From: Chaenocephalus aceratus | Lineage: Eukaryota > Chordata > Actinopteri > Perciformes > Channichthyidae | Assembly (NCBI GenBank): GCA_023974075.1 | Contig: CM043798.1 | Coordinates: 25,732,925 to 25,796,924 of the forward strand | Length of the DNA: 64,000 nt | Reading direction: 5' to 3' | Shown here: positions 1 to 12,806 of the stretch, piece by piece | How the letters are laid out: each line of letters begins with the position of its first letter | How positions within the stretch are numbered: position 1 is the stretch's first letter | Translations under genes and position numbers: made by a program | The notes under the pieces: generated by a model | Told to the model about the DNA's origin: nothing | The model's database searches: none | Seen by the model: the letters and a program-made list of their open reading frames with translations, nothing else

Positions 1-2521
1 AAGCTCGAAAATACATCATAGACGCATGTTGTAGTCTTATTGCATATTAGAAACGGAGTTGGCGAAACTAAAACTGCGATATAATGTGTATGTAGCAATA
101 ATACATATGACATATATTTTAAATGTCTCCAGTACCAATAAAAAGTCCGATAACGTCGGGGCTTAACGTTACCACTCTCTTTAATAATTCCGGCCCGGGG
201 CCCGTTTAATCCCGGGGCTCGGTACCCATCCCTACATGGGGAGAGGCGCAGCATATTGCTAAGGACTAAATACGATGGAGGGTTCTCTTCTCAGCCTTAT
301 TACCCATAGGGGATGAAGAGGAGTAAGTAAATAAAGAGGCCGGCGCTCCAGGGTCTGGTTCTGCTGTGCGTTTTTGTGATTAACGGTAAAACATTTCAGA
401 ATTCCTCCACAGGATGCCATTGTCATTGTACATCACTCAACCCGCGAAATACACACACTCAGAGCCATATAGTAGGCTAGATATATGGCGCTGCACACAC
501 TCAGTACATAGCTCGACCCGCGAATTTGCGGGCCAGGAATTCGCAGGCACAGCTGTAGCTACGTACTGTTTGTGTGTATTTTGCGGGTTGCTAAATGTTT
601 TGTGTGTTTTATGTTGACAAGGAGGTTTAATAACGGTGTGCTACACAAAACGTGCAGTCAGTTTCATTTTCATCGCCGTTTGTAGTAGAGTTAGCAGGGT
701 ATTTTTATTTTAACTCTCGTCCCAAAATAATTTTGTATCATCCCCGACACTATTTTTTCCGCCGACGGGACGTCCTTAAGCTCGCGCTCTGGAGGTGTTT
801 TCAAAGTTTGAAAAGTGCTTGAATTTGGGGTAAAGTGCTTGATGCCTCGATGAGGGATAATAATAATAATTGCAGGGGACAATCATTTCAGAGGAGCGTA
901 CCTATGGTATGTGCGTTACAGTCGCCATCGTGTGGTGTTCAGAGGATGAAGCACTCACGGCATTTCGTGTTATAGTCATGAAATATAATCTATTGATTCG
1001 ACACAGAGCGATTTTGAAAGCAATGTATTTCTACTGGTAGTATGTTTCGTGCCTAAACCAAATGTGACTTGCTCCATCGAAATCAGTCACATTGACCCGA
1101 AGACACGTTTTCGTTTGTATTACTGGTCTGGGGGAAGCTCGTGAGTGTGTTTGTGTATTTTTGCGTTTGTGTAACGGGGAAACACTCACAAGAAACACCG
1201 GCTGTTATGCTTGCTGTGACGTTACATTAGTCCATTCTCTGCTTGTAATTATGCCGAAGCTTCAAAGTTGTATTTATCATCTGAATTTGCCGAAACAAGT
1301 TTAATATTCTGAAACCAATACTTTGTTTATTTGAAAACAGATGAAAACAAACTGTATTTTATATCAAATTGAAGTATTATACAAGTAAAACTACATTTTG
1401 CTTTAATCCCATGTAATTGTAGAATGAACAGTCTTCCTTTGAAGATGTATAAGTCAGGAGTCTTGAGTAGTCAACATTACCTACAATCATTGTACACATT
1501 TGTAAATATTATTTTCCACTTGTTACCATTGTGAGTCTATTTTTATGCAGCTCTGCGTGATTTTGTGGCTACAATTCAGACTAATACACCACCAGAGGTG
1601 GAATAAGTACTCAGATATTGTACTTGAGTAAAAGTAGAAGTACTCAGATCTTATACTTGAGTTAAAGTAGAAGTACCAGAGTGTAGGAATACTCTGTCAC
1701 AGTAAAAGTCCTGCATTCAAAATGTTCCTCAAGTGAAAGTAGAAAAGTATTCTAATCAGAATATAGTGAAAGTAGCAACAGTAAAAGTAGTCATTGTGCA
1801 GATTGGTCCATTTCAGAATAATATATATGATATGTTTTATAATGATTGATCATGAAAGTGTTCTCAAAGCTGGTAAAGGTGCAGCTAGTCTGAATGACTT
1901 TGTATACTGCAGGGTAGCTGGTGGATTTACTCCAGGTGGAACTAAAGTCTGATTATATTTGACATCATTCATCCAGATCTGTAAAGTAACTAAATGCATG
2001 TAGTGGAGTAAAAGTACACCATTTACCTCTGACTTGTGTTCACTGTCAACCTAAAAGTACCTCAAAAATAGTAATCAATAATGTATTGAAAAGTTATTTG
2101 GCTGATTGTTTTATATCGGCCCAGTCTACGTACAGATCACTAATTTTGAAATATTAAACTTAGTTTTATTTTCTTTAATTTTTCGTCCTCGTGTAGAATG
2201 CTATCACGAAACACACATTTGGTTGTTTATAGCATAAAGAACATCTGATTTAATGTGAGGTAGGGAAATAATCATTTGAGTAGAAGTATTTGTATGTAAA
2301 TATGTAATTTACAACAGCTGTAAGATGCTTGAAAATGCTCCTTGAAAAGTGCTTGAATTTGACTTTGGAAAAGGTGTAAGAACCCTGCATTTAAAAGTTC
2401 TAAATGCAATGTCCCTGTCTGACACTTCTGAGAATGTACACTTTTGTAAGCCTATATTGATGTCATGTCACTATCCAGATACGTTTTTTCATACCATAAC
2501 TTAATTGATTTTATGCTTCAG
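1..2521. other. Upstream intron of cct6a; no coding exon recognised
   Basis: The missing N-terminal cct6a exons (about 112 residues) should lie upstream, but I found none of the expected chaperonin motifs here, so they are probably beyond the left edge. The stretch is AT-rich. It holds one dispersed repeat at about 1593-2075 and a short motif (AAAAGTGCTTGAATTT) at about 810 and again at about 2346, which may mark the two ends of an older transposon. A run of C- and G-rich sequence lies at about 190-235. Nothing else is recognised. Confidence 0.6.
1593..2075. repeat. Dispersed 'AGTAAAAGTA' repeat, hAT-like MITE relative
   Basis: Starts CAGAGGTGGAATAAGTACTC and is full of AGTACTC, GAGTAAAAGTA and similar words. 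The same vocabulary forms the element at 10043-10620 in sumf2 intron 2, which has terminal inverted repeats. This copy has no clear right terminus or target duplication, so the right boundary is approximate. It is non-coding and lies in the cct6a intron. Confidence 0.6.
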
Positions 2522-5500
2522 GGTCTTCATCCCAGAATCATTGCTGAGGGCTTTGAGTCGGCGAAAGAGAAAGCCTTGGCTCTTCTGGAGGACTTGAAGG
2601 TGACAAAGGAAATGGACAGAGAGACCCTCATCCACGTAGCTCGCACCTCCCTCAGGACCAAGGTCTACGCAGAGCTGGCCGACCTGCTCACTGAGGTGAG
2701 ACTCGAGAAGCTGGGGCTCTGTGGAGAGCTGACGGCCAGGATTTGATCCTACGGCACAAAACTTATTGTTTTTCTTTGTTATTGATTTAGTTGATATGCT
2801 CACCCCTTTGGCTGTGACATGTCAAATAATGGTAAATGTCAACCATTAGCTACCACAGCCCAAAGGGATGTCAGTCAAACAACCACTATGGTCGTGAGCT
2901 GGTTGTTATTTTCCGTCATCATTTCTTCATCTGTGTGTGACATAGGGCTGCTATATCAAATGATACATGCACATTGTTTTATTAGAAATCAAGTAATCCA
3001 TCAATTGTTTAATCAAGTTCGGATGAGCACTACCATACCCTATTAAAGAGCAATAGTGTAAAAAGATCTAAATTTGTATTGCATACAATTTACAATCCAA
3101 CACATTTAGGCGGTTATGTTTGCCTTTAAAAAAAAAAAATCTAAATTAAATCATTTTATATCACTTAGAAATAGGTAAATTCCTTGTAAGATAAATGTCC
3201 TGGAACATTAAGAGGGGTGGGGTTAGTTAAACAAAGCATCAATGAAGAAAAGAATGAGAAGAATTTGCAACACCAATTTTTAATAATCATGAGGCGCTTT
3301 GACGCCGGAGTACTTTTCCCAGTATAGTTCCGAAAATGTGCGTTCACATCAAAAAAGTCCGGAACTAGAACTTAGTTCATGAGAACCTTTTCACCCCCTT
3401 TTAGTCCCTGCTAGAGAGCAGGTACTTTCATGGGAGAAAAAGGTTCCCATTTCTGATTAGCTGGGCGGTGGAGATGAGGAGGTGTCGGCGTTCTGGCGGA
3501 AGCCAGTCCCCAACTCCGGGTATTTCGGGTGGCAGTATACGCCGTGAAGTTGTTTGTGGCCTGCCAGCAAACCCAAAGCAGAAGAAGAAGTGACGTCAGC
3601 GGCTTCATTTGCCTAACCCTCCCTCATGGACTTATTCCGGTGTGAACGCAATCTACTCTTTAGTTCATCTGAACTAAAGAGGTCTGATGAACTAAGTACG
3701 GCAAAGTACTTGGTGTGAAAGCGCCTAATAACACAAGCTCCCTGTGTGATGTGTTTCTCTGCAGGCTGTAGTCGATGCTGTGCTGGCCATCACCAAACCT
3801 AATGAGCCCATCGACCTGTACATGGTGGAAATCATGGAGATGAAGCACAAGACCGACTGCGACACACAGTGAGTTTGAATACTTGAGGATACAGAGAATA
3901 CTCTTTACTGATGGTAGTGTGTAGTGCTCCCATATACTTAAAGGCTCTTGCTTATTCTTCTCTCAGGCTGATCAGAGGTTTGGTGTTGGACCACGGAGCC
4001 AGACACCCAGACATGAAGAAGAGGGTGGAGGACGCCTACATTCTGACCTGCAACCTCTCTCTGGAGTACGAAAAGACAGAAGTCAACTCCGGTTTCTTCT
4101 ACAAGAGCGCCGGGGAGAGGGAGAAGCTTGTGGCTGCAGAGAGGAAGTTCATCGAGGATCGCGTTGCAGAAAATAATCAGCTTCAAGAACAAAGTCTGTC
4201 CCAATGGAGAGAAGGGGTTCGTCGTCATTAACCAGAAGGTATGCGCAAAGCTTTACATTTTCATAAAAACACATTGGATTTGATAAATAAAGGCAGAATG
4301 GAACCGTTATGAATTGCACAGAGAACACCCCAGGATGCTATCGTAGCTCCCCTGGTCTCTTGTTTCTGTGCCACAGTAAATCTGATCTGTACCTCTGCAT
4401 TGGGAGAGACCCCTCCTCACCTACATGCATCAACGGATCAGAATATCACTCACTACCACCCAAGCTGACATAAATGAACATTGATTTATTTCTCTAGCCG
4501 ATGATAAATATAAGTTTCCTGTTTTCTCTGTGTTGTGCAGGGCATCGACCCGTTCTCCCTGGACACCCTCGCCAAGGAAGGCATCGTGGCCCTGCGCCGG
4601 GCGAAGAGAAGGAACATGGAGAGGTGAGACCGTAACACATCTACCTGTTAAATAGAAGTGGTCTCATCTTCACAATGCAAATGGTGTCCTTGCTCTGATT
4701 TAAGGAGGCAAAAGATACGCTTACTAGCTTTGCTCAACACCCCCCAGATTGAAATGTCCGATTTGCACAGATGTTCCTGGTTTCAAAAGGAATAAAGTGA
4801 AATTCCTGGATAGAAACTGCCATCATCACATGGCGCCTGCTCCATCAACAGTCGTTCTTTGCTTGGTCATAAGGGAGCGCCCTTTAGCTATCGTGGGGAT
4901 AAGAATGCTTCATTATAATCAGTCCGATTTGCTTTTATGTCTTATCTGTCATCAAATATATGAGATTTGTTTTTTGGGTATGGCCTTTCCTGCTAGTATT
5001 ATATCAATTGCTTTGATTCTGAGACGAACCATCTCTACTTTTTCTGGGTTGTTAAAAAATGTTAATTAACCCATTCGTTTCTTTCATTATTGATTAATGT
5101 GCCAATTGGCTTCTAGAGAAGTTGTTTGTCTGTATATGCAATACAAAGGTGAAGACTGCAACCCCAGCTCTTCAAAGCCCAAGTCCACAATCCAAAAATA
5201 TCCTGTTGAATGAGATATAAAAGCATCATTGTTTTTCAAAATAGCTGACTTTGTAAAGTCATCATACTTTCATTTGGCACTGGTGATGTTTGTCATCATC
5301 AATGACATCCGAGGGCTGAGTTAAACATACAGTCTGTGTTTCCCTCTGCAGGCTGACCCTCGCTTGCGGTGGCATTGCCATGAATTCAATTGAGGACCTC
5401 ACACCCGAGTGCTTGGGACACGCTGGGTTGGTTTATGAACACACACTGGTGAGTACCTATCGGTGTTTTTCGGGTGTGATATTTTAAGATCTACTTTTCG

Positions 5501-7369
5501 GTCATAGGATATTGAGGCAGAGTTGTTAATCTTCCCCTATCCTGTTTGCAGGGAGAGGAGAAGTACACATTCATCGAGGACTGTAGCAACCCCCGCTCCG
5601 TCACCCTGCTGGTGAAGGGACCCAACAAACACACCCTCACACAGATCAAAGATGCTGTCAGGGATGGTCTGCGGGCCGTCAAGAACGCCATTGAAGATGG
5701 TAAGACCATCCAAAATGTTACCAGGTGTCTGTATCATCTGACTTTGTTTTATCAGAGTTACTGTGTGTTCGATGTTCCTAATTTAAATCAAATGTATAGT
5801 TGGCAATAGTCTTCTGCAGATTAGGATTTCCCCACATTGTTGAACCAGTTTAATGTTTTTTCAGACATAGAGCATGTTTTAACCTTTAAATGTTATACCT
5901 TTTTTAAAAATGTAATTCAATGAGTTAGAAAATAAATATGAAGTTTATCTTTATGTAAAATGCATTTTGGTGTCCTCTGCACAGCGAACACCCGGGGACG
6001 CTAACATGGCTCTCCCTGGCTCCTCATGTCTGTGCTACAGTGACTCTGAACTGTTCCTCTGCATTAGGAGCGTTCAGTCTCTCCTACATGGTATTAACTG
6101 ATCAGAACAAACTCCTCTCATTGGCTCCGAGTGCAACATTGTTTTATGCCTTATTAAGCCAAGGAATGTATACTTATGTTTTCTAAGTCTCTTCTTTCCC
6201 TCTGTTCCTTCAGGTTGCGTGGTGCCTGGCGCCGGTGCTTTCGAGGTGGCTGTGGCCGACGGTCTGGTGGAAACACAAGCCCAACGTGAAGGGCAGAGCC
6301 CAGCTGGGAGTCCAGGCATTTGCAGATGCTCTCCTAGTCATCCCCAAGGTAAAAGATTCTACTTTCTTCCAAGGCTTTAAGTGTTTCCATATGATTATGG
6401 ATGATTCTCATTCTAAAGCTACACATTAGACATTGCAATCTGTTAGCATTCTTACTGTATCGATCTCTGTATTTTAATTGTGCGTCTTCCTTGTAGGTTT
6501 TGGCCGTGAACTCTGGCTACGACCCCCAGGAAACCCTCCTGAAGCTGCAGACAGAGTACAAAGAGTCTGGGCAGTGTGTTGGAGTGGACCTCAGCACAGG
6601 TGAGAACCACAGCATGCTATTGACAGAACAACAAAATAATAATTAAAGTGTTATTGTTGTCGCTTATCACAGAACGGATACACTTCCATTCTATTAAATG
6701 TATGAATCCACACTGCCTCTGTGAGTTGCATGTCTAGTATTGTCAACAAGATCCCCTGTTGTTTTTTTTACACCTTAAATCTATTGTTGTCCCGTTAAGT
6801 GAAGTGTAATCTGCACACACGGCTGTTCTGACAACACAAACATTTTGCTTTGTATGTTTGTGGAAACTCATTAACTTTATTACCAATGAATAATTGAGGC
6901 TTCCAGTCTTTCTAGTAAAGGATTCTTGTTCGTCTTAGTATTACTATGGATACACTTCTATTAGTTTGCTTCACTTCCAGACTGCACATTTGAATAAGTC
7001 TTGATGTTATGGTTGCCAGCCATAGAATGTTCCTGTTGCTAAGCCCCTAAATACTCGGTTGGGTCATATTGCACATATATTTCAAGCTTATTGTTTTGAA
7101 CTTGATATCTGTTGTTCTTCAGGGGAACCCATGGTGGCAGGAGAAGCAGGCGTTTGGGATAATTACAGTGTAAAGAAACAGCTTCTCCATTCATGGTGAG
7201 TAACATGTCTAAAGTGTAAAAGACGGATTGATTATTTGAAATTCTCCTCATCGATCTCTCATCGATCTCTTACGTGACGTTTCATTCCTTAACAGCACGG
7301 TCATTGCCAGCAACATCCTGCTGGTGGATGAGATCATGAGAGCTGGAATGTACTTCTCTGAAAGGTTAA
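2522..7369 (+). CDS. cct6a: T-complex protein 1 subunit zeta (CCT6A), 3' part, with three +1 frame breaks
   Basis: Subunit of the cytosolic TRiC/CCT chaperonin, which folds actin, tubulin and other proteins using ATP. Ten coding exons with GT-AG borders: 2522-2695, 3765-3868, 3967-4238, 4541-4623, 5352-5448, 5552-5699, 6214-6348, 6497-6599, 7123-7195, 7296-7369. They read from [12 protein letters not shown] through [35 protein letters not shown] and the chaperonin C-terminal VDEIMRAGM. The N-terminal ~112 residues lie upstream of the window. The exons total 1263 nt. Removing one base at each of three places (about 4164-4169, 6270, 7351-7354) gives exactly 420 codons including the stop, and 112+419 matches the ~531 aa known for this family. 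As it stands the frame is broken three times, while all splice sites are good. The likely causes are sequencing indels or recent decay. The last exon ends in family frame at TAA 7367-7369. Confidence 0.93.
3293..3725. mobile_element. Harbinger-like MITE (family B) in a cct6a intron
   Basis: Termini GGCGCTTTGACGCC on the left and, inverted, GGCGCTTTCACACC on the right form a terminal inverted repeat. The right flank is TAA and the left TGA, fitting a 3-bp TWA target duplication with one mutation, as in PIF/Harbinger elements. Inside is a second inverted pair (GCGTTCACACC type). The interior, read on the minus strand, is the same sequence that surrounds the captured claudin piece near 60.3 kb, so this copy serves as the empty reference. 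Its right end lies only about 39 bp before the acceptor of the exon at 3765. Confidence 0.7.
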
Positions 7370-7790
7370 AGGTCATCAGAAGAAGCCGCAGCTGTTGTCA
7401 TACTCGGAGGGATAGTTGTTTACCTGACGGTTCAACGTGTTCCCGCTATAGGAATCTGAACCCCCCCCACCCCCCCCCCCCCCCCAGTCAGATGGACGGC
7501 CCACTGTACTCCCACGGCCTCCGTCACATCGGCAGATCAGAAAACATTGTATATGCTTGTTCCACAGGTTTTTTTTCATGGATTTGTCGACGCCATCCCT
7601 TTGGTTTATTTATGAGATTTTGTTAAAAGCAACTGACTCCTGCCACTCGGTTCTGTTTCTACCCATTAAAGATTTTCATGGCTCTTGAAGATGTGGTTGT
7701 TGTTTGTCGTGAAGAGTAATTGTATCCATGCAATGAAAATGACTTCAGAGTGAGAATGTGCTCAAACTCAAAAATAAACTTTTCTGATGT
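7370..7790 (+). other. cct6a 3' untranslated region with poly-C run and polyadenylation signals
   Basis: Downstream of the family stop codon there is a C-rich homopolymer stretch at about 7457-7485, then ATTAAA at 7665-7670 and AATAAA at 7773-7778, either of which could direct polyadenylation. Because of the frame break in the last exon, the literal reading frame runs on through this UTR to about 7626. Confidence 0.6.
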
Positions 7791-9710
7791 AATGAGCTAT
7801 AAAAATAGTGGCACAATAAAATATTGAAATGTAATGTCCAACTTGAAATCATTTCCATTGTTTGCTACTTGAACTTAAGCATTTTCTGCGATTTCTTTTT
7901 GAATCTTTTAAAATGAACATTATTTTACATTGAGTGTCACTAAAATCAAAAGCTTTCCAACTATGTAGTGAAACCTAACTTCTCTACCAGTTGCATCAAA
8001 TTCTTCTCCCACCTGAATGCATCGGAAATAACTCCTATTCGATAAGGGGCCTTTACTTTCCACTGCACATAGCATATATTTACAGTATGATCAACTCAAG
8101 AACCTGGATGATCATTTAGTATTACATTCATTTAGAATCAATTACACTCAGATTGTAGGAAAAACTATTGCAAGTTCGTCAATATAAAACAATTCAAATA
8201 GTCCAAGCTCAGGTGTTAAATAGTCGACTTTGTATTAGTATCAACATTCATAAATTACTTTATTTCAGTAATTATTGTAATTTAATCTTCGTTTTGGAGG
8301 ACAATTTACACACCAACCTTTTTGAAAAATGAACCTTTTATTTTATATTTTTTATAAAATAAAAGGTTCATTTTTCAAAAATGTTGGTGTGTAAATTGTC
8401 CTCCAATTCTGGAATGACCCACAAAGGAAACGTCTGCTGTTAATTGTATTCATGGTTCATTTGAAAATAAACGAAGATTAAATAATTTATTTTATGTATT
8501 TAGGAAAAACAGATAAAACCATCAAAAAAAGTGATTTTCCCAGCTAAGGCATCAAATGTATATTTTCCAATGAAGAATTACCCCCGTACTCTAATTATAG
8601 TAATAGGGTTTGAAAATTAATGCTAATTTGATTTTTAAAACTTTATTATCGCTAGATGCAGCATGTAATGCTACTTTCAAGGCAAGGACAAATTTGGATA
8701 TTTATTGAAAGAAAGATAACTTTAAAAATAATATGCTTTATTCTGATAATATGAGTAACAGGGTTGAGTAGGTTAGAGTGCCACACTCTTTTAAGACTGA
8801 AAAGATTGTAAAAAAATAAAAGAGACGACTTAGTTTTGGTCTACCCATGGCACGAGCACATTGTCATCTGATTTACAGTTTTTTCACTTCCTCTTGCCAA
8901 TCTAAAAAGGTTTGGGTAACAGGGTTGAACGCATGTTGAGGGACACACCTGTGCAAAAATACTGTTATTTAAAATATGTTTATGATTTAATAAATTGATT
9001 TGACCATTACAAGAGACATATATCAATAGAATAAACCAAAAAAGTAAATATAATCCCTATTTTAAATGTTATATTTGACATGCAAGTTGGTCACCGAGAA
9101 GCGGGGACAAGAGAAAAATGTCATTTCGATGTTCGATGTTCGAGAGCTATTTGATCATTTAAATAATATTTTAAAACCACTTTTTCTACAACTTGATATA
9201 CATTGGTCTCAAGACAAGTATGTTTAACACAACAAGTGCACGTTTTAGCTTTTTGGGCATGGATTATTAGATTTTTTATATGGGGGACATGAAATGTCCT
9301 CCAATTCTGGAATGACCCTTATATAACAAGTGTGTAAAATACAGTATGTCACTTCAGTTACAAGTGAAATAACAAATAATATATCACTATTCGTGGCTTT
9401 AGGGGTTACCCTACCGTTAATTCCTCTAAAAACATTCATGATTCATGACATGGAAAAGTAATACAAAACTAAATGAACTCTTGTGATTTGAGTTTTTACA
9501 AAACGGCGGAACTTTTTATTTCCTACGGAACCTGAGTATCGTTGAACCCATTTCCGGTGCAACGGGGAAATGTGTCCGACAGAAATTTAACCATTATATC
9601 AAAGTTTGAGAAGTTCTGCTGCTTGTTTACTCTTTTAAACTCGTATCTGTATAAAACGCTATATATATGCTTAATGGTAAATCACTGTAAGGTAAAACTA
9701 GCTTGTCAAA
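7791..9710. other. Intergenic, AT-rich; contains a long hairpin and degenerate repeat
   Basis: No gene recognised between cct6a and sumf2. The one strong structure is the perfect-looking hairpin at 8296-8404. The words following its right arm (GTCCTCCAATTCTGGAATGACCC, split here as GTCCTCCAATTC + TGGAATGACCC) recur at about 9294-9317, so the region is probably a decayed transposon of about 1 kb. The last 200 bp should hold the sumf2 promoter and 5' UTR, with no distinct TATA box. Confidence 0.5.
8296..8404. repeat. 109-bp inverted repeat (hairpin)
   Basis: Arms of about 50 bp, starting GGAGGACAATTTACACACCA and returning as its reverse complement at 8404, pair around an AT-rich centre near 8350. 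Only one or two mismatches are visible. Shorter outer pairing (AATCTTCGTTT at 8284-8294 with AAACGAAGATT at about 8470) extends the fold. It looks like a foldback transposon end; no coding content. Confidence 0.8.
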
Positions 9711-12542
9711 ATGAACGCCAAAGTATTATTCGTCATATCTGCGGTCTTTTCACTGGCAGCTGCGGGGTAAGAAATCACATTTCTGAACAAACTAAAACAT
9801 AAATGATATTAATATTGAATCAGCACAATGGACATGTTTCCTCCCGACACACAGCAGCGGGTGAGATGGTGAATATATCCAAAGGAAAGATGGTAATGGG
9901 AACCAGTGCAGCTGATGGGAGAGATGGAGAGGCGCCCGTCAAGGAGGTTAAAGTGAAGCCCTTTAAAATGGACAAATACCCGGTGACAAATACTGATTTC
10001 AGGTAAGACAACTTGAAATATGATATCAAGGTGTCCTATAATCAGTGTTGGAAGAAGTACTCAAATCCTTTAATAAAGTGTACAAATACTATGGCCTTAC
10101 AAGTAAAAGTCCTGATTTCAAAGCATCAAAATATACTTAAAATTAACTAAAAGTACTCATTCTGCAAAATGTCCCATTTCTGAATAATATAGTACGTAAG
10201 TATTATCAGCTAAGTGTACTTCAAGTATCAAAGTAAAAGTACTTGTTATGCACGACGGATCTTTTGAAAGTGTTATATTATTATGGTTATTATATCCATG
10301 TAAGAGCATTTTAGTGTTGTAGTTTGTCAACGTGGACCAAATGAAGGTACTATAAATAATGTGTAGATAGATGTAGCAGTACAGTACTGCATTATACCAC
10401 ATCAGCTTATCATTTGTTTTTATATGTACAGAGCAACTAGTAACTGTGAGTGTTATAATAAATGTAGTGGAGTAAAAAGTACAATGTTTGCCTCTGAAAT
10501 GTAGCAGAGCAGAAGTATAAAGTAGCATTGAAGGAAAACACTCAAGTAAAGTACAACGATGTTAAATAAGTACCTAAGTACAATACTTGAATACATGTAC
10601 TTAGTAATTTTCGACCACAGCTTAGAATGAGTTAAAAATAATAAATCAAATCCACTGACTTGACCTTCATTCCCCACAGAGACTTTGTGAGAGCACAGAA
10701 GTACAAAACTGAAGCTGAGACGTTTGGTTGGAGTTTTGTGTTTCAAGACTTTGTGTCAGAAGAGCTGAAGAGCAAAGTCACACAGAAGATTGAGGTACTG
10801 GGATTCTGGAGTAAATTAAAACATCATTTTTAGTCTGACATGAACTGACCATCATTTAAAAATGAAGTTGATGTATATCTTTCCTTCCCATCCAGTCTGC
10901 TCCTTGGTGGCTGCCTATTGATCGGGTGTTTTGGAGACAGGTGAGGTGACGAATGAAACCTTATCCTTCCTTTGTATTTCAGTATTTATGCTAGAGTGCC
11001 TTCATTGTCTGCCTTTCAAGCCTTTGACCCCCCCACTGTTCAGCCTGCAGGACCTGGTTCAGGCATTCGGGAGCGTCTGAGCTTCCCTGTGGTTCAGGTG
11101 AGCTGGAACGATGCTCAGGCGTTCTGCCGCTGGAAGGGCAAGAGACTCCCTACTGAGGAGGAGTGGGAGTGGGCTGCACGAGGGGGGCTGCAAGGTAAAC
11201 TCAGAGACAAGAAGAAATATTATACATGCCACCATATGCTTTTCTACAAGGGCTGTGTAGTCATGAGAATCTGCCAATGCAATACGTATCATGATACAGT
11301 TATTAAGTTTACTTTTTGTGCAATTAGTGGGATAATAATCTGTATTTATCCCAGTGCAAGTAACATAGAACATCATAGTTAAACTTGTTCTACAATCTGA
11401 GCCTGTAACTTCAAACTTTAGACATCAGGTGTGTTTATGAGAATTGATACAGTATCTTATAAACATAAACCAAATTCTACACCCCTATATATTCTACTAT
11501 TTCACACTTTGTTTGCATCTGCTCTTGACTGACATCCTTGAGCCAGAGCTTGACTGATTTAAAGCTTCACAAGTCAAGAGCTACTGATGAGAAATAGTTT
11601 TCATGACCCTCTTGTCAGCAATCAGTACCAGTGTTGTTTCATTGTTTTCAATCCCGTTAAACTTTCCTTCCTCTTGTGTCCCAGGTCGGATTTTCCCGTG
11701 GGGAAACAAGTTCCAGGCCAACCGTACCAACCTGTGGCAGGTCAGCCAACGACAATAATGCATGTTAGAGTGAGAGTTTTCCTTTAAATTCTGCAGATAG
11801 TTGTGACTTTATTGAGCTACAATTTCAGTTGCGACAAGTTTTAAACAATATAAGACCTTTCTAAATTAAATGAATGATTTATGATTTGACTGAAACGTAA
11901 TTAACAGAAATACTAAGAATGTTGCAAAATGTGTTTGGTTTAACATACTCTTTAAATTAGTGAATGCCAACAGATATTGAAGATATGTTGTCATGGTTTC
12001 TCCTAAAACATATGTTTATGTAATTGCTTGTGACATTTTTAAACACATGCCTTATAAGAACTTAAATATCTTTTATGTTTTAGGGATCCTTTCCAGACGG
12101 AGACACGGCAGAGGACGGTTACCATGGCGTCTCTCCTGTCACAGCATTTCCTCCTCAGAACAGTTATGGTAACTCTCCCAGTTAAATTAACCTTATTGAG
12201 ATTATACAAGATGAGAAGTGCTACATTGTCTCAGAGACGTCTTTTAATTTAAAACAATAGATGTGACAGAAAGGTTAAAACAGATGTTGATTCTTCCGGC
12301 AGGGCTGTATGACATGATGGGGAACACTTGGGAATGGACCTCCACACCCTTTCCTGCAGCACAGCCACATTTTGTCCTGCGAGGCGGCTCCTGGATCGAC
12401 ACGCTGGACGGCTCAGCCAATCATAAGGCGCGAATCACAACAAGGTATGTTTTATAAAATAAAAATCATTTTTAGTATGGCCTTCTGACTGATGATGATG
12501 ATGGTGTGTGTGTGGTGTTGTGTGTGTGGTGTGGTGTTGTGT

Positions 12543-12578
<36 letters not shown>

Positions 12579-12630
12579 GTGTGTTGTGTGTGTTGTGGTG
12601 TGTGTGGTGTGGTGTGTGTGTGGTGGTGTG

Positions 12631-12709
<79 letters not shown>

Positions 12710-12763
12710 TGTGGTGTGTGTGTGGTGTGGTGTGTGGTGTGTGTGTGTTGGGTGGTGTGTGGT

Positions 12764-12806
<43 letters not shown>

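Noticed and set aside
3411..3608. Small minus-strand frame of 65 codons near 3.5 kb
   Set aside because: It is the interior of the family-B MITE; the same wording flanks the claudin fragment near 60.3 kb.
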